Shown here one piece after another: positions 23,915 to 35,641 of a stretch of DNA of 64,000 nucleotides. The position numbers and the translations under genes were made by a program. Within the stretch, counting starts at the first letter, position 1. Every line of letters begins with the position of its first letter. The notes under the pieces were generated by a model that was not told the origin of the DNA, made no database searches, and was given only the letters and a program-made list of their open reading frames with translations. Location of the stretch: positions 55,198 to 119,197 of the forward strand of contig NW_025841092.1 of NCBI RefSeq assembly GCF_002878395.1, read 5' to 3'. The stretch comes from Capsicum annuum. Its lineage: Eukaryota; Streptophyta; Magnoliopsida; Solanales; Solanaceae.

Positions 23915-23925
23915 CTCTGATACCA
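23915..23925 (-). other. Primer binding site of A (tRNA-Met)
   Basis: Minus strand TGGTATCAGAG, the standard plant initiator tRNA-Met primer site, three bases from the LTR end at 23929. It fixes both the orientation of A and the inner edge of its 5' LTR. Confidence 0.9.
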
Positions 23926-24643
23926 ACTTGAAATGAACTGACACAGGGCCTTATTGCAATAGGAGTCTCAAGTCCAACCGAGATCGAAGATACCCCCGTT
24001 ACCTAACCAAACCTCCAGTTGCCTACCCTGAGTTGGCTGAATTTTGAGCATATAACAAGATAGTGTAACTATCCAAATTACAGACTCTGGAATAGGTCTA
24101 TTACTAAGACTGACCAAACCAAGTCCAACCATTAAAACCCAACCAATTGCTAAACCAGCCAAACCACAACCATATGAGTTCCATAATAATCATATATAAT
24201 ACCAAAATAAAAGAGGACGAAAAACTAATAATACAGTTAGTCGGTGTCAGCTATAATACCAATACTAAGGCTGACACCAATATCGATCCTGCCCATACCA
24301 ACCTATAGTAGTTCAACTAAAGCCTTTAACCAAAAGAATACCTAAATTTGGTGGGACATGATCCTAACCATAGCCAAAAATATTATCCATAAATGAACCA
24401 AAGTATAAAATAACATCCATGAAATGGAGACTTTAGGAAAGATAGAAACTCACCACTTCAATCTAGTAGCTGATCTTGAATGTACGATAGCTAAGTAGAA
24501 AGAGGAGAATGGTCAGTTCCTGCATCACATAGGGATACATCCACCCGAAGATGGGTTAGCAAGTGAACACTAGCATAAACTTAGGAAAAGGATAAAATAA
24601 TACCAACCAGTAATACTAAGTGAACCAACTATGCATACAAACC

Positions 24644-24671
24644 ATATATATATATATATATATATATATAT
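24644..24671. repeat. AT microsatellite in A 5' LTR
   Basis: Uninterrupted AT repeat of 28 bases. The same position in the 3' LTR (17552-17564) has 13 bases; LTRs are identical at insertion, so length changed since. Confidence 0.9.
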
Positions 24672-25233
24672 CAATGCCCAGAAAGAGAGTTGGGTTTAGC
24701 ATACATTTAAAACCATTTTCCTAGGTATGTGTAGATTAACCGTCCTTAACCACCCAAGGGGTATATGAGTCCAGTGTAACCCCCTAAACGGGCCTCGATG
24801 TGTGTAGCCGCATGAATCAGAAATACCATAAGAGTAAGGGATTCCCAAGTACCCTCACCCTCCATGATACATATGTACAATATACTTAGAGGATTATACC
24901 TTATAGTATCATAAAAGGGTTGCCATGCCCTACCCCTCATGTCAACAAATATGAGTTTCCAGTGTTCATTTATTGATCTTCCATCTTCATGGTTAGATAT
25001 TACTCTCCGCCATTATTGCCCAATTAAAACCATTTCTAACCAACCAAATCATTGTTATTTATTGTGACTATACATAGTGGTATCATTATACAGACTATAA
25101 TATGTAAGTATTATCATTATCCAAACCCTTTTGAGATTAAAGAAGTCCTATGTACCCATAGATTACAGTACCAATTAAATTGGGAGAGTTCCATGTACCC
25201 CACAAGTGTTACATTAGTATGATTACTTGGGGG

Positions 25234-25238
25234 ATTCA
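25234..25238. repeat. Target site duplication of B (left copy)
   Basis: ATTCA, repeated exactly at 35637-35641. The undisturbed sequence in A's other LTR (near 18130) reads GGGGGATTCCATTGTACCCC, matching the joined flanks. Confidence 0.9.
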
Positions 25239-27850
25239 TGTAAGACCCCACAAAATTCCTAGTTTAATTCAGTTCTTTAAGTTTATCAAGGGGTCCTAGA
25301 CTTAGAAAATTCTAGCTAAGTTTCTAGACTTAATTTATTTTTATCCATCAAAAGTTGGCAATCTCATTTTGTGACCTTAATGTCCTTTAATGGTGTATAT
25401 TTTTGATAATTCATGATCAGGAATGTTTATAGGGGTTTCCGAACGAGTTTTAAAATCTTTGGACCATACTTAGACCTTGTTTAAAATCCTAAAATAGTGA
25501 GTCAACGCGATGTTGGCACATCATATTGCCAATAGCATCGATAGACAAAATTTCTCAGCTTAAGGCAATTTCCTGTGAATAGACATAATGTCAGCACATC
25601 GTGTCGGTTATCGCATTGGTACCCTCAACACACCGCGTCGGATGCAGCATTGCTGGGAAAGTTTTTTGTCTTTTAAACCCACATACTTAAAGGCAATAAG
25701 ATCATTTTACTCCGACGTTCAGCCCTTACAACATGAAATTTAGCCCTTTTTTGGCTAAATTCATTCATTATTTCACAAGTGCTAAAGAACAAGAAACCCT
25801 AAGTGATTAATTTCAATTCAAGAACTCAAGCTTTCTTCCATCAATATTCAAGAAATTATCAACCAAGGTATGTAAATTGTTCATCCAAGGGTCTCTTTCA
25901 GCCTTGGAGCTCAAGAAAACATTTTCAAAATATGAATTTTGAATTCCATGTTGTGGGTTTGATTGTACACATGTTTATGTTGTGACATGATTTCCAAGAT
26001 TGAATCTTTATTGAATTCTCGTGACTTTACGTTAAGTATGCGGATTGAAATCCTTAAATTGAAGTTCTTGATATAGCCATGATGTATTATTTATTGATCC
26101 ATGCCCTAGAAAAGGTTATGCCTTCCGTGTGTTTGTTAAAATGCCTAAGTGATTAAGAATTGTGCATTATGACTGATTTGTGAGTTATATGATGAACTTA
26201 TGATGTAACCACATATTCAAAATGACTCCCATGCTAAAAGATGTGTATTATAATGATTTGGTGGAATGCTCATAAATATGGATTTGTGTAATTATGATAT
26301 GTTAGCATGTATTCCCATTCATATGTAAGCTTATGACTTGTGAATGCTTTATGAAATCTCTCAATGATAGTATTATGAATTGCTGACTATGGTCATATGT
26401 TCAAATAGTGTCATGTCTCATTTATTTTCATTCTATTGAGTCCTGGGGGGTATTTAATACCCGATAATTTAGCTATGTGCCTAGACCAAATATCAATTTT
26501 CAAGATAACCTTAGGCAAGCCATAATCAGTAGAATTAGTAAGTATCAGAACTCAAGAAAAACTCAGTAGTATTCAGTTCAGTCCTCAGTAACTCAGTTAG
26601 TTAATAGAATTCAGTAATATTCTATCAGTCAATGAAATTCAGTGAACTCAGTCCAGTTCAGTCTAGTATACTCAGTTCAGTGTCTATTAAGTTGAAAGTA
26701 GGATTCAACACTCAGTGAACCCAAGGATGAGAATTCACCTGCCAGCAGAGGGTTTGATTCCTAGAAGCAGTCCTTCCATTCCAGAACTACGTAGCCACTG
26801 TAGGTTGAGACACTAAAACCTGTCAGATGAGGGTTGATGATGTGGCTTAACCTGTCAGATGAGGGTCCAGCCATTATCGTTAGAGTAACTAACAGATGAG
26901 GGTCACTTACAACTTATCCTTACCAGTGGTGCGGTATTAACACCCTTCTAACTAGGGTTGCAGATTAGACCCCAACTAAGTTATAAATCTTATTAGGGGT
27001 ATGTCGGTTAGATGAATATACCTCCCATAGTCTTAGTCTCAGTATTTAGTAAAGAACTTAGATAGTTCTATAGATTTTAGGACTGTTTGATACAGTCACT
27101 TAGCTTAATACGAAAATCATCTAGTTCCATTAGAATCAGGACTGTCAGACATATTCACTCAGTTATCAGTTATATTAGTTATCAGTAATCCATGTTATAA
27201 GTAAACTAGTATTCAGAATCCTTATGATTTTAGTTATAGTTTTGTATCTACGTATGTATCCTTATGTAGTCATGTTCATGTTATTCAGTCAGTTTAGTTC
27301 ATGCATATAAACTATTGTATTCAATCTTACCTCACTTTGCATACCAGTACATTCACACGTACTGACGCTAACTTTCCTTTTGTGCTATGGTGTTTTATAC
27401 CATAGGTTTGGATGCTCATGTTCCTAATCATGCTTAGCAGTTTAGATATCAGTAGTCAGAGTCAGTGATTAGTCCTCATACTTTAAGGACATACTTTTAG
27501 TATATCAGTACTTAGTCATTTTTAGTAGATGGAGTTATTTTGGGACAAGTCCCATTAACTCCTTATTCAGACAGTTTATAGGCTTTCAGACTATAGCATG
27601 TTCAGGTAGTTATTTCAGTCTTGGTACTATCATACCTTATTCAGACGTTGTTTTATTCAGTATTGTTTAGTATTTTGAACCTTATGGTAAGTTTTTTTAC
27701 TAGATTTCCATATTTATTTTAGTTATATTGCTATTACAATATTACTATTATTCAGTGCTAAGTTATAGATATCAATCATGGGTTAGCCAGTGGTCTTTTG
27801 AGATTATCAGCAAAATGTAGCATCCAGAGTACCAGACTCGAGGTGTTATA
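25239..27850 (+). repeat. 5' LTR of B
   Basis: Starts TGTAAGACCCC and ends GGTGTTATA. It contains a GC-rich block with ACATC/GATGT words at 25499-25660, the telo-box AAACCCTA at 25794-25801, long TCAGT-rich tracts (26540-27300) and a GATGAGGGT repeat (26820-26910). No coding potential. Confidence 0.9.
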
Positions 27851-27854
27851 AACT

Positions 27855-27865
27855 TGGTATCAGAG
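27855..27865 (+). other. Primer binding site of B (tRNA-Met)
   Basis: TGGTATCAGAG four bases after the 5' LTR end. Confidence 0.9.
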
Positions 27866-28073
27866 ACAAAGGTTCAATAGAGTCCTAGGAAGTCTGAAAT
27901 TTGCATCTAGTAGAGTTTTGTGCATGGGTGTGTTGCGCACCACATTTATGTGCAGGAGGCTATGAGATGTTTTAGGAATAGTTTCCCTTCTTTCAGTATT
28001 TATGTCATATGAGTAAGCATGAGCTCCAGTTAAATACTCAGTCTAATCCTTCTTTCTCTTTCTTCTACAGAAA

Positions 28074-29130
28074 ATGCCTCCAAAGAGGGCTCAAGGAAGA
28101 GGAATAGGGGATCAGCCAGCCTCTCAGCCCGATCAATCTAATCCTTTAGGCGAATATGTCTCCATGTAGAATTCAGAACTGTATTCACTACTCTTTCTCA
28201 TTCAGTTGCTGCCTAGAATGAACGTCCAATTGTCGTTTCCACCAACCCAGTGGCCAATTTTGCTGTAGCTAGGATTCGATACTTTACCAAAATGAATCCT
28301 TTTCTTTTTTTAGGTCTAAGACAGATAAGGACCCTCAGGAGTATCTTGATCAGGTGCAGAAAATTACTGATATAATAGGAGTGACTGCTATCCATAGTGC
28401 TAAGCTAGTTGTATATCAGTTGCAGGATGCGACTCACACATGGTTCAAATAGTGGAAAGTACAGAGGGCTATAGATGCAGGGCCTATTGGTTTGGAGGAG
28501 TTTGCCACCACTTTTCTAGATAGATTCTTTCCCCTAGAGCTGAGAGAAGTTAAGGTGTTAGAATTTATTAACCTCAGAAAGGGAAACATGACAGTGAAAG
28601 ATTATTCTCTTAAGTTTACTCAACTAGCTAGATATGCTACTCATGTGGTGGCAAATAGCAGATCCCGAATGAGTAAGCTTGTGTCTAGAGTGAATGATAG
28701 TATGGTCAAGAAGTGCAGGACAATAATGTTGATTAGTGAGATGGACTTGGATAGACTAATGACCCATGATCAGTAAATAGAGAAGCAGAAGAATAAAGAG
28801 AGAGAAAAATAGAATAAGAGTGTTAGAACAGGTAGCTTTAATTTCAGTCAACCTAAGTTAGAGGGTAGGAACCGTTCTCAGTTCTACCTAAAGTCCTTAG
28901 TTCCTGATCCTTCCTCAGCCAATGCTCCAGTTTCTAAGTTCAGGAATGGTAACAAAGATAGGATACGAGGCTCTAATTCTCAAAGCAACATCAGTAGTGC
29001 CCGAACTCATCCTCTTTGTCAGACTTATGGCAAGCACCATTAGGGTATTTATTGATCTGGCAGTGATGTTTGTTTCAGATGTGGCAAACTAGGCGACAGA
29101 GTCAGATATTGTCCCAAGTCAGGTTTTCAG
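28074..29130 (+). pseudogene. gag remnant of B
   Basis: Start chosen at the ATG of MPPKRAQGRG (28074), which has a pyrimidine-rich CTTTCTTCTACAG just before it. Capsid blocks: KDPQEYLDQVQKITDIIG, a stop where Gln is expected before WKVQ (near 28451), then a clean 94-codon stretch 28492-28776 (FLDRFFPLELREVK, MTVKDYSLKF). A TAA replaces Gln near 28774. The zinc knuckle at 29071-29112 has ligands C-C-D-C. Frameshift near 28140. Confidence 0.85.
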
Positions 29131-29219
29131 GGTCAGCCTAACCGTTTCTCAGCTCATCTCAGTCGTTGGAATTAACAAGGTGCCACTTCCAGCGCCACCA
29201 GTGGGCAACGCCCAAACAG

Positions 29220-29780
29220 ACTTTATGCTCTTTAGTCTCGACAGGACCAGGAGAATTTTCCTGATGTAGTCACTGATATCATACATATTTTTCATATACA
29301 TATTTATTCTTTGCTAGATCCCGGACTTTTCTTATCTTTTGTTACTCCTTATATAGCAGTTGATTTTGAAGTTCATCCTAAAATTCTAGTAGAGCCCTTT
29401 GTAGTCTTTAACTCAGTGGGTAAAACTATCATAGCTCGGTGGGTATACATGAACTGTACGATTATGGTATTCTAGAAAGTTTCTTCAGTAGACTTAGTCA
29501 AATTAGAGATGACTAATTTTGATGTTATTCTTGACAAGGATTGGCTTCATTCCTGCTATGCCCTAGTCAACTACAAAAATGGAATTGTCCAATTTTAGTT
29601 TCTGAATGAACCCATCCTAGAGTGGAGGGGTAATACTTTAGCCTTTTGGGGTTAGCTTGTTTCCTACCTAAGGGCAAGGAAAATGACATCTAAAGGATGT
29701 TTCTATCATGTTGTTCGAGTTAAGGACTTTAGTTTTGAAATTCCCAGTATTGAGTTAGTTCCAATAGTGAATGAATATTT
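29220..29780 (+). pseudogene. Protease and linker remnant of B
   Basis: IYSLLDPGLFLSFVTP near 29305-29350 occupies the active-site position, with DPG instead of DSG. FDVILDKDWLHSCYALVNY follows at about 29520-29575. Stops near 29474 and 29597. Confidence 0.7.
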
Positions 29781-31215
29781 ATATGTGTTTTGAGAGGATC
29801 TTCCTAGAATTCCTCCCTAAAGGGAAATAGACTTCGGCATCGATCTTCTCCCAGATACTCAACCCATATCTATTTCACCATACAGAATGGTACTAGTAGA
29901 ACTCAACAAATTAAAAGAGCAGTTGAGGGATCTCCTAAAAAAGGGATTTATCAGACCCAGTGTGTCCCCGTAGGGTGCACCAATTCTATTCATATGAAAG
30001 AAAGACGATTCTCTCAGAATGTGCATAGACTACCATCAGCTCAATAAGGTCACAATCAAGAACAAGTATCCACTTCCCAGAATCAATGACTTTTTTAACC
30101 AACTCCAGGGTGCCAATTACTGCTCTATGATATACCTCAGATCAGGATATCATCAGCTAAGATTCAGAGAATATGACATTTCAAAAACAACCTTTTGTAC
30201 TTGGTATGGTCACTTATAATACTTAGTCATGTCATTTGGTCTTACAAATGCCCAGTAGCTTTCATGGACTTGATGAACCATGTGTTCAAGCAGTACTTGG
30301 ACATGTTCGTTATAGTCTTTATAAGTGACATTCTTGTCTATTCCCACAGTAAGCATAATCATATAGACCATCTCAAAATAGTATTACAAACTCTTAGAAA
30401 TTATCAATTATCCGCCAAATTCAGTAAGTGCAAATTTTGTCTAAGGTCAATAGCATTTCTTGGTTATGTAGTTTCCGGTGATGGCATTAGAGTTGATCCT
30501 CAAAAGACTGAAGCGGTGAGAAACTGTCCTAGACCCATCACTCCATCAAATATCAGGAGTTTCTTGGGTTTGGATGGCTATTACAGATGGTTTATTGAGG
30601 GATTTTTGTCTATTGCATCCCCTATGTCTAGATTGACTTAGAATAAAGTCAAATTTTAGTGGTCAGGTTCATGCGAGAAGAGTTTATAGGAGTTAAAGAC
30701 TCGACTCACCTCAGCTTTAGTTTTGACTCTTCCAGATGGTCTAGATGGGTGTGTCGTGTACTGTGATACATCTAGGGTAGGTTTGAGTTGTGTCCTCATA
30801 CAGCATGGTAAGGTCATAGCCTACGCCTCCAGACAGCTTAAGCCCTATGAGAATAATTATCCAACTTATGATCTTGAGTTAGCAGTAGTTTTTGCCTTAA
30901 AGATTTGGAGGCACTACTTGTATGGGGTGCATGTAGATGTGTTCATAGATCACTAAAGCCTCCAGTACATATTCTCTTAGAAATATCTTAATCTCTGTCA
31001 GAGAAGGTGGTTATAATTCTTGAAAGACTATGACATGAGTGTCCTTTATCATCTAGGCAAGGCCAACATAGTGGTTGATGCTCTCAGTAGACTATTTATG
31101 GGTAGTGTTGCTCATGTTGAGGATAGTAAGAAGAAGTTATCCCAGGAATTTCATCAGTTAGCCAGACTAGGTGTTCGCTTAGTCGATTCATTAGAAGGTA
31201 GTGTGTGGGTTTAGA
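29781..31215 (+). pseudogene. Reverse transcriptase-RNase H remnant of B
   Basis: RT blocks: [15 protein letters not shown], then SVSP with TAG replacing Trp at 29971-29973, [20 protein letters not shown] (30022-30081), and a frameshift near 30245. The active site reads FISD (near 30318) instead of FIDD, so polymerase activity is not expected. RNase H at 30723-30956 ([34 protein letters not shown]) is open for 77 codons. The tether KANIVVDALSRLFMGSVAH follows. Confidence 0.85.
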
Positions 31216-32700
31216 ACAGTTCAAAATCATCTCTAGTTTCTGAAGTTAAGGAAAAATAGAATAGAGATCTAGTTTAGTCAAGATGAAAGAGTCAGGTAAA
31301 GATCAAAAAGTAGAGGTTTTATCCCAAGGGGGAGATGGTGTTTTGCATTATCAGGGTCGTCTGTGTGTGCCAGGTGTTGATGACTTAAGGCAGCAAATTC
31401 TTACAGACGCATATGGTCCGTATTACTCTATTCATCTAGGGACCACCAAGATATACCCCGACTTGTGGGAGATATATTGGTGGAGTGGGATGAAGAGAGA
31501 TATTGTAGAGTTTGTGGCTAAATGCTCAACATGTTAGCAAGTTAAGATTGAGCATCAGATGCCAAGTGGGTCCATGCAGGAGTTTAGTATTCCTACTTGG
31601 CAGTGGGAAGAAGTGAACGTAGACTTTGTGACGGGGTTGTCTCTTACTCATCGCCAGTATGATTCAGTCTGGTTCATTGTGGACAAAATGACCAAATCAG
31701 CTCATTTTCTTCTAGTCCTACTTCTCATTCAGCCGAGGATTACACCAAAATCTACATCAGAGAGTTGGTCAGATTGTACGGTGTTCTGTTATGTATTGTC
31801 TCAGATAGAGGTACCCAGTTCTCCTCTTATTTTTGAAAAGCATTCCAAAAGGGTCTTGTTACCTGAGTTTACCTCAGTACAGCCTTTCATCCTCAGATCA
31901 TGGTCAAGGAGAATGGATCATCTAGACTTTAGAAGATATGCTGCGAGCATGTGCAATTGACTTTAAGGGTAATTGGGATAACCACTTGCCTTTGACTGAG
32001 TTTGCATACAACAACAGTTATCATTCCAGTATTCAAATGGCTTCATTTGAAGCTCTTTATGGTAGGAGATGCAGATTTCCAATCGATTGGTTTGAAAAGG
32101 TGAGGCCACAGTGGTAGGGCCTGACTTGGTTTTCGATACCTAAGAAAAAGTTCAGTTAATCAAAGAGAGGCTCAAGACAGCTCAGAGCCAAAAGAAATCA
32201 TACACAAATATGCGCAGAAAAAATCTTGAGTTTGAGATTGATGATTATGTATACCTGAAGATATCTCCCATAAAGGGAGTGAAGAGATTCGCCAAGAAGA
32301 GAAAGCTCAGTCCCTGATATATCGGTCCCTTCAAAATTCTCAGTCACTTCAGCAAAGTAGCTTATGAGCTCGAGTTGCCTTCAGATCTAGCTTCAGTGCA
32401 TCCAGTGTTCTATGTCTCCTTGCTTAAGAAGTGCAAGGTGACCCAGCAGTTGTTGTCCCTATTGAGGGCGTAAATATTTAGAACAATCACTCATACGAGA
32501 AAATTTCAATCAAAATCCTTGACTCTCGGATTTGCAAACTGAGGAACAAAGAAGTCCCTCTAGTCAAAGTTTTTTAGCAAAATTAGTCCATTAAGGGAGC
32601 TACTTGGGAAGTAGAATCATACATGCGGACCAAGTATCCTCACCTCTTTTCCACTAATTCAGACTCAGCCCAAGGTAATGGCTTTCCTTAAGCTTATTCC
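31216..32700 (+). pseudogene. Integrase-chromodomain remnant of B
   Basis: A zinc-domain stretch at 31283-31537 ends in KCSTC. The core has Asp in NVDFVTGLS (31620) and Asp in VSDRGTQ (31800), and Glu in the GQGEW segment (31905), but a one-base loss near 31895 puts Glu out of frame. The C-terminus has YLKISPIKGVKRF and a GPF motif near 32325. The chromodomain ends with GATWEVESYMRTKYPHLF at about 32598-32651. All three catalytic residues survive, uniquely with D in this window. Confidence 0.82.
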
Positions 32701-33050
32701 GTTTCATGTTCAAATTTCAGTTACAAACTTGGTATTCAATTCCATGCTTAGTTTTCCATTTCAAACTTGGTATCCTTTATCATTGCATATTTAGTCGCAT
32801 GTTCATGAGTCAGTTCAGTCACGTATTCATACATCAGATATGCATGATCAGCTTATCAGTACTCCCAGTCATATATTCATGTATCATCTTAGTCATAAAA
32901 TCATGCATCAGACATGCACTCTCAGTATAAATCTCAATAAATCAGTTATGTCAGTCATGTAATCATGTTTCAGTTGTTCATGTTCAATATGTACTTTAGC
33001 TTATCATTTCTCTTATCACAGTCAGTCTCATTCAAGGAAAAATGTTTCTA
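32701..33050 (+). other. 3' untranslated region of B
   Basis: Non-coding stretch rich in TCAGT and TCATG words, between the chromodomain and the polypurine tract. No gene seen. Confidence 0.5.
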
Positions 33051-33058
33051 TGGGGGAT
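33051..33058 (+). other. Polypurine tract of B
   Basis: TGGGGGAT four bases before the 3' LTR start, the expected plus-strand primer. Confidence 0.7.
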
Positions 33059-33062
33059 ATAT

Positions 33063-35636
33063 TGTTAGACCCCATGAAATTCCTAGTTTAATTCAGTCCT
33101 TTAAGCTTGTCAAGGGGTCCCAGACTTAGAAAATTCTAGCTAAGTTTGCAGACTTAGTTTATTTTTAGCCTTTGAAAGTTAAAAATCTTATTTTACGACC
33201 TTAATGTCCTATAATGGTCTATATTTTTGTTAATTCATGATCAGGAATGTCTATAGGGGTTCCCGGATGAGTTTAGGATTTTTCGAACCTTGTTTAGACC
33301 TTGTTTGAAATCCCAAAATAGTGAGTCGATGCGATGTTGGTGCATCGTATTGCCAATCGCATTGAAAGAGAAAATGTTTCTCAGCTTAAGGAAATTTCCA
33401 ATGAACCAACGCGATGTCGGCACATCACATCGGTTATTGCGTTGGTACCCTCGACACACCATGTCGGATGCAGTGTCGCTGGGCACATTTTTTTTTAAAC
33501 CCCCATCCTTAAGGGTAATTAGTCCATTTCCCCCAACCTTCAGCCTTTATAACACAAAATTTATCCCTCTTTTAGCCAAATACATTCCTTATTTCATAAG
33601 TTCTCAAGAACAAGAAACCCTAGGTAATTAATTTTAATTCAAGAACTCAAGATTTCTTCCATCAATCTTCAAGAAATTTTCAACCAAGGTATGTAAAGTG
33701 TTCATCCAAGGGTCCCTTTCAGCCTTGGAGCTCAAGAAACCCTTTTCAAAATATGAATTTTGAATTCCATGTTGTGGGTTTGATTGTACACATGTTTATG
33801 TTGAGATATGATTTCCAAGATTGAATCTTTATTGAATTCTCACGACTTTATGTTAAGTATGTGGATTGAAATCCTTAAATTGAAGTTCTTGATATAGCCA
33901 TGATGTATTAGTTGTTGATCCATTCCCTAGAAAAGGTTATGCCTTCCATGTGTTTGTTAAAATGCCTAAGTAATTAAGAATTGTGCTTTATGACCTATTT
34001 GTGAGTTATATTATGAACTTATGATGTACCCACATGTTCAAAATGACTCCCATACTAAAATCTATGTCTTGTAATGATTTGGCGGAATGCTCATAAGTAT
34101 GGATTTGTGTAATAATGATATATTAGCATGTATTCCCATTCATGTGTAAGCTTATGACTTGCAAATGCTTCATGAAATCCCTCAATGATAGTATTATGAA
34201 TTGTTGACTATGGTCATGTATTCAAGTAGTGTCATGTCTCATTCATTTTCATGCTATCAAGTCCTGGGGGTATTTAATACCCGATAATTTAACTGTGTGC
34301 CTAGAGCAAATGTCAGTTTTCAAGATAACCTCAGTCAAGCCACGATCAGTAGAATTCAGTCAGTCTTAGAACTCAGGAAAAACTCAGTAGTATTCAATTC
34401 AGTCCTCAGTAACTTAGTCAGTTAATAGAATTCGATAATATTCCATCAGTCAATGGAATTTAGTAAACTCAGTCTAGTTTAGTCCAGTATACTCAGTTCA
34501 GTGTCTATTCAGTTGGTAGTAGGATTTAGTACCGAGTGAACCCAAGGATGGGAATTCACCTGCCAACAGAGGGTATGATTCTTAGAAGTAGTCCTTGCAT
34601 TCCAGAACTACATAGCCAGCATAGGTTGAGACATCAAATCCTGTCAGATGAGGGTTGTTAAAGTGGCTTAACCTGTCAGATGAGGGTCCTGCCGTTCCCG
34701 TTAGAGTTCCTGACAGATGAGGGTCACTCATAGCTTGTCCTTACCAGTGGCGCGGTATTGATACCCTTCTAATTGGGGTTACAGATTGGAACCCAACTCA
34801 GTTATAATATCTTATTAGGGGTATGTCAGTTAGATAACTACCTCCCACAGTCTCAATCTCAGTCTTCAGTAAAAAACTCAGATAGTTTTACAGATTTCAG
34901 GACTGTCAGATATAGTCACTCAGCTTAATACGGAGCTCAACTAGTTCCATTAGAATTAGGACTGTCAGACACAGTCACTCAGTTATTAGTTATATCAGTT
35001 ATCAGTAATCCATGTTATCAGTAAACCCAGTATTCAGAATCCTTATGATTTCAATTACAGTTATGTATTCATGCATGTATCCTCACATAGCCATGTTCAT
35101 GTTATTCAGTAGCCTTACCTCACTTTGCGTACCAGTAATCCACACGTACTGACACATACCTTCCTTTTGCGCTATGGTGTTTTATACCATAGGTTCGGAC
35201 GCTCAGGTTCCCGATCGCGCTTAGCAGCTTAGATATCAGCAGTCAAAGTCAGTGGTGAGTCCTCATATTTCGAGGACATGATTATTTCATTCTTTAAGCA
35301 TTTTAGTACTTAGTCATTTTCAGTAGATGGAGTTAGTTGGGGACATGTCCTATTAACTCCTTATTCAGACAGTTTAGAGTCTTTCAAACTATAGCATGTT
35401 CAGACAGTTATTTCAGTCTTGGTATTATCATACCTTGTTCAGACATTGTTTTATTCAGTATTGTTTAGTATTTTGAACCTTATGGAAAGTTTTCTGCCAG
35501 ATTTTTGCATTTATATCAGTTATATTGCTATTACAATATTACTATTATTCAGTGCTCAGTTACAAATATTAGTCATGGGTTACCTAGTGGTCCTTTGGGA
35601 TTGTTAGCACTGGGGTACCAGACTAGGGGTGTTACG
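33063..35636 (+). repeat. 3' LTR of B
   Basis: Starts TGTTAGACCCC and ends GTGTTACG. It matches the 5' LTR along its length, including the GATGT/ACATC block (33333-33485) and telo-box AAACCCTA at 33615-33622. Frames on both strands at 33241-33631 are LTR sequence, not genes. Confidence 0.9.
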
Positions 35637-35641
35637 ATTCA
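35637..35641. repeat. Target site duplication of B (right copy)
   Basis: ATTCA, identical to 25234-25238. Confidence 0.9.

Larger units (their letters stand above)
23929..25238 (-). repeat. 5' LTR of A, 3' part (before the B insertion)
   Basis: Aligns with 16829-18140 of the 3' LTR, with small indels such as ten bases at the very end. It contains an AT microsatellite of 28 bases at 24644-24671 against 13 bases in the other LTR. Continues at 35642. Confidence 0.88.
25239..35636 (+). mobile_element. Ty3/gypsy chromovirus B, complete with both LTRs, inserted in A's LTR
   Basis: 10,398 bp with LTRs of about 2.6 kb, primer site, gag, protease, RT, RNase H, integrase, chromodomain and polypurine tract in canonical order. 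TG start, terminal CG (from CA), ATTCA duplications. Over the first 84 bases of the two LTRs I count 7 differences. The RT active site is altered and stops are frequent. Confidence 0.92.

Noticed and set aside
33241..33631. Long frames on both strands (81 and 113 codons)
   Set aside because: They lie in B's 3' LTR; the matching region of the 5' LTR does not keep the frames.
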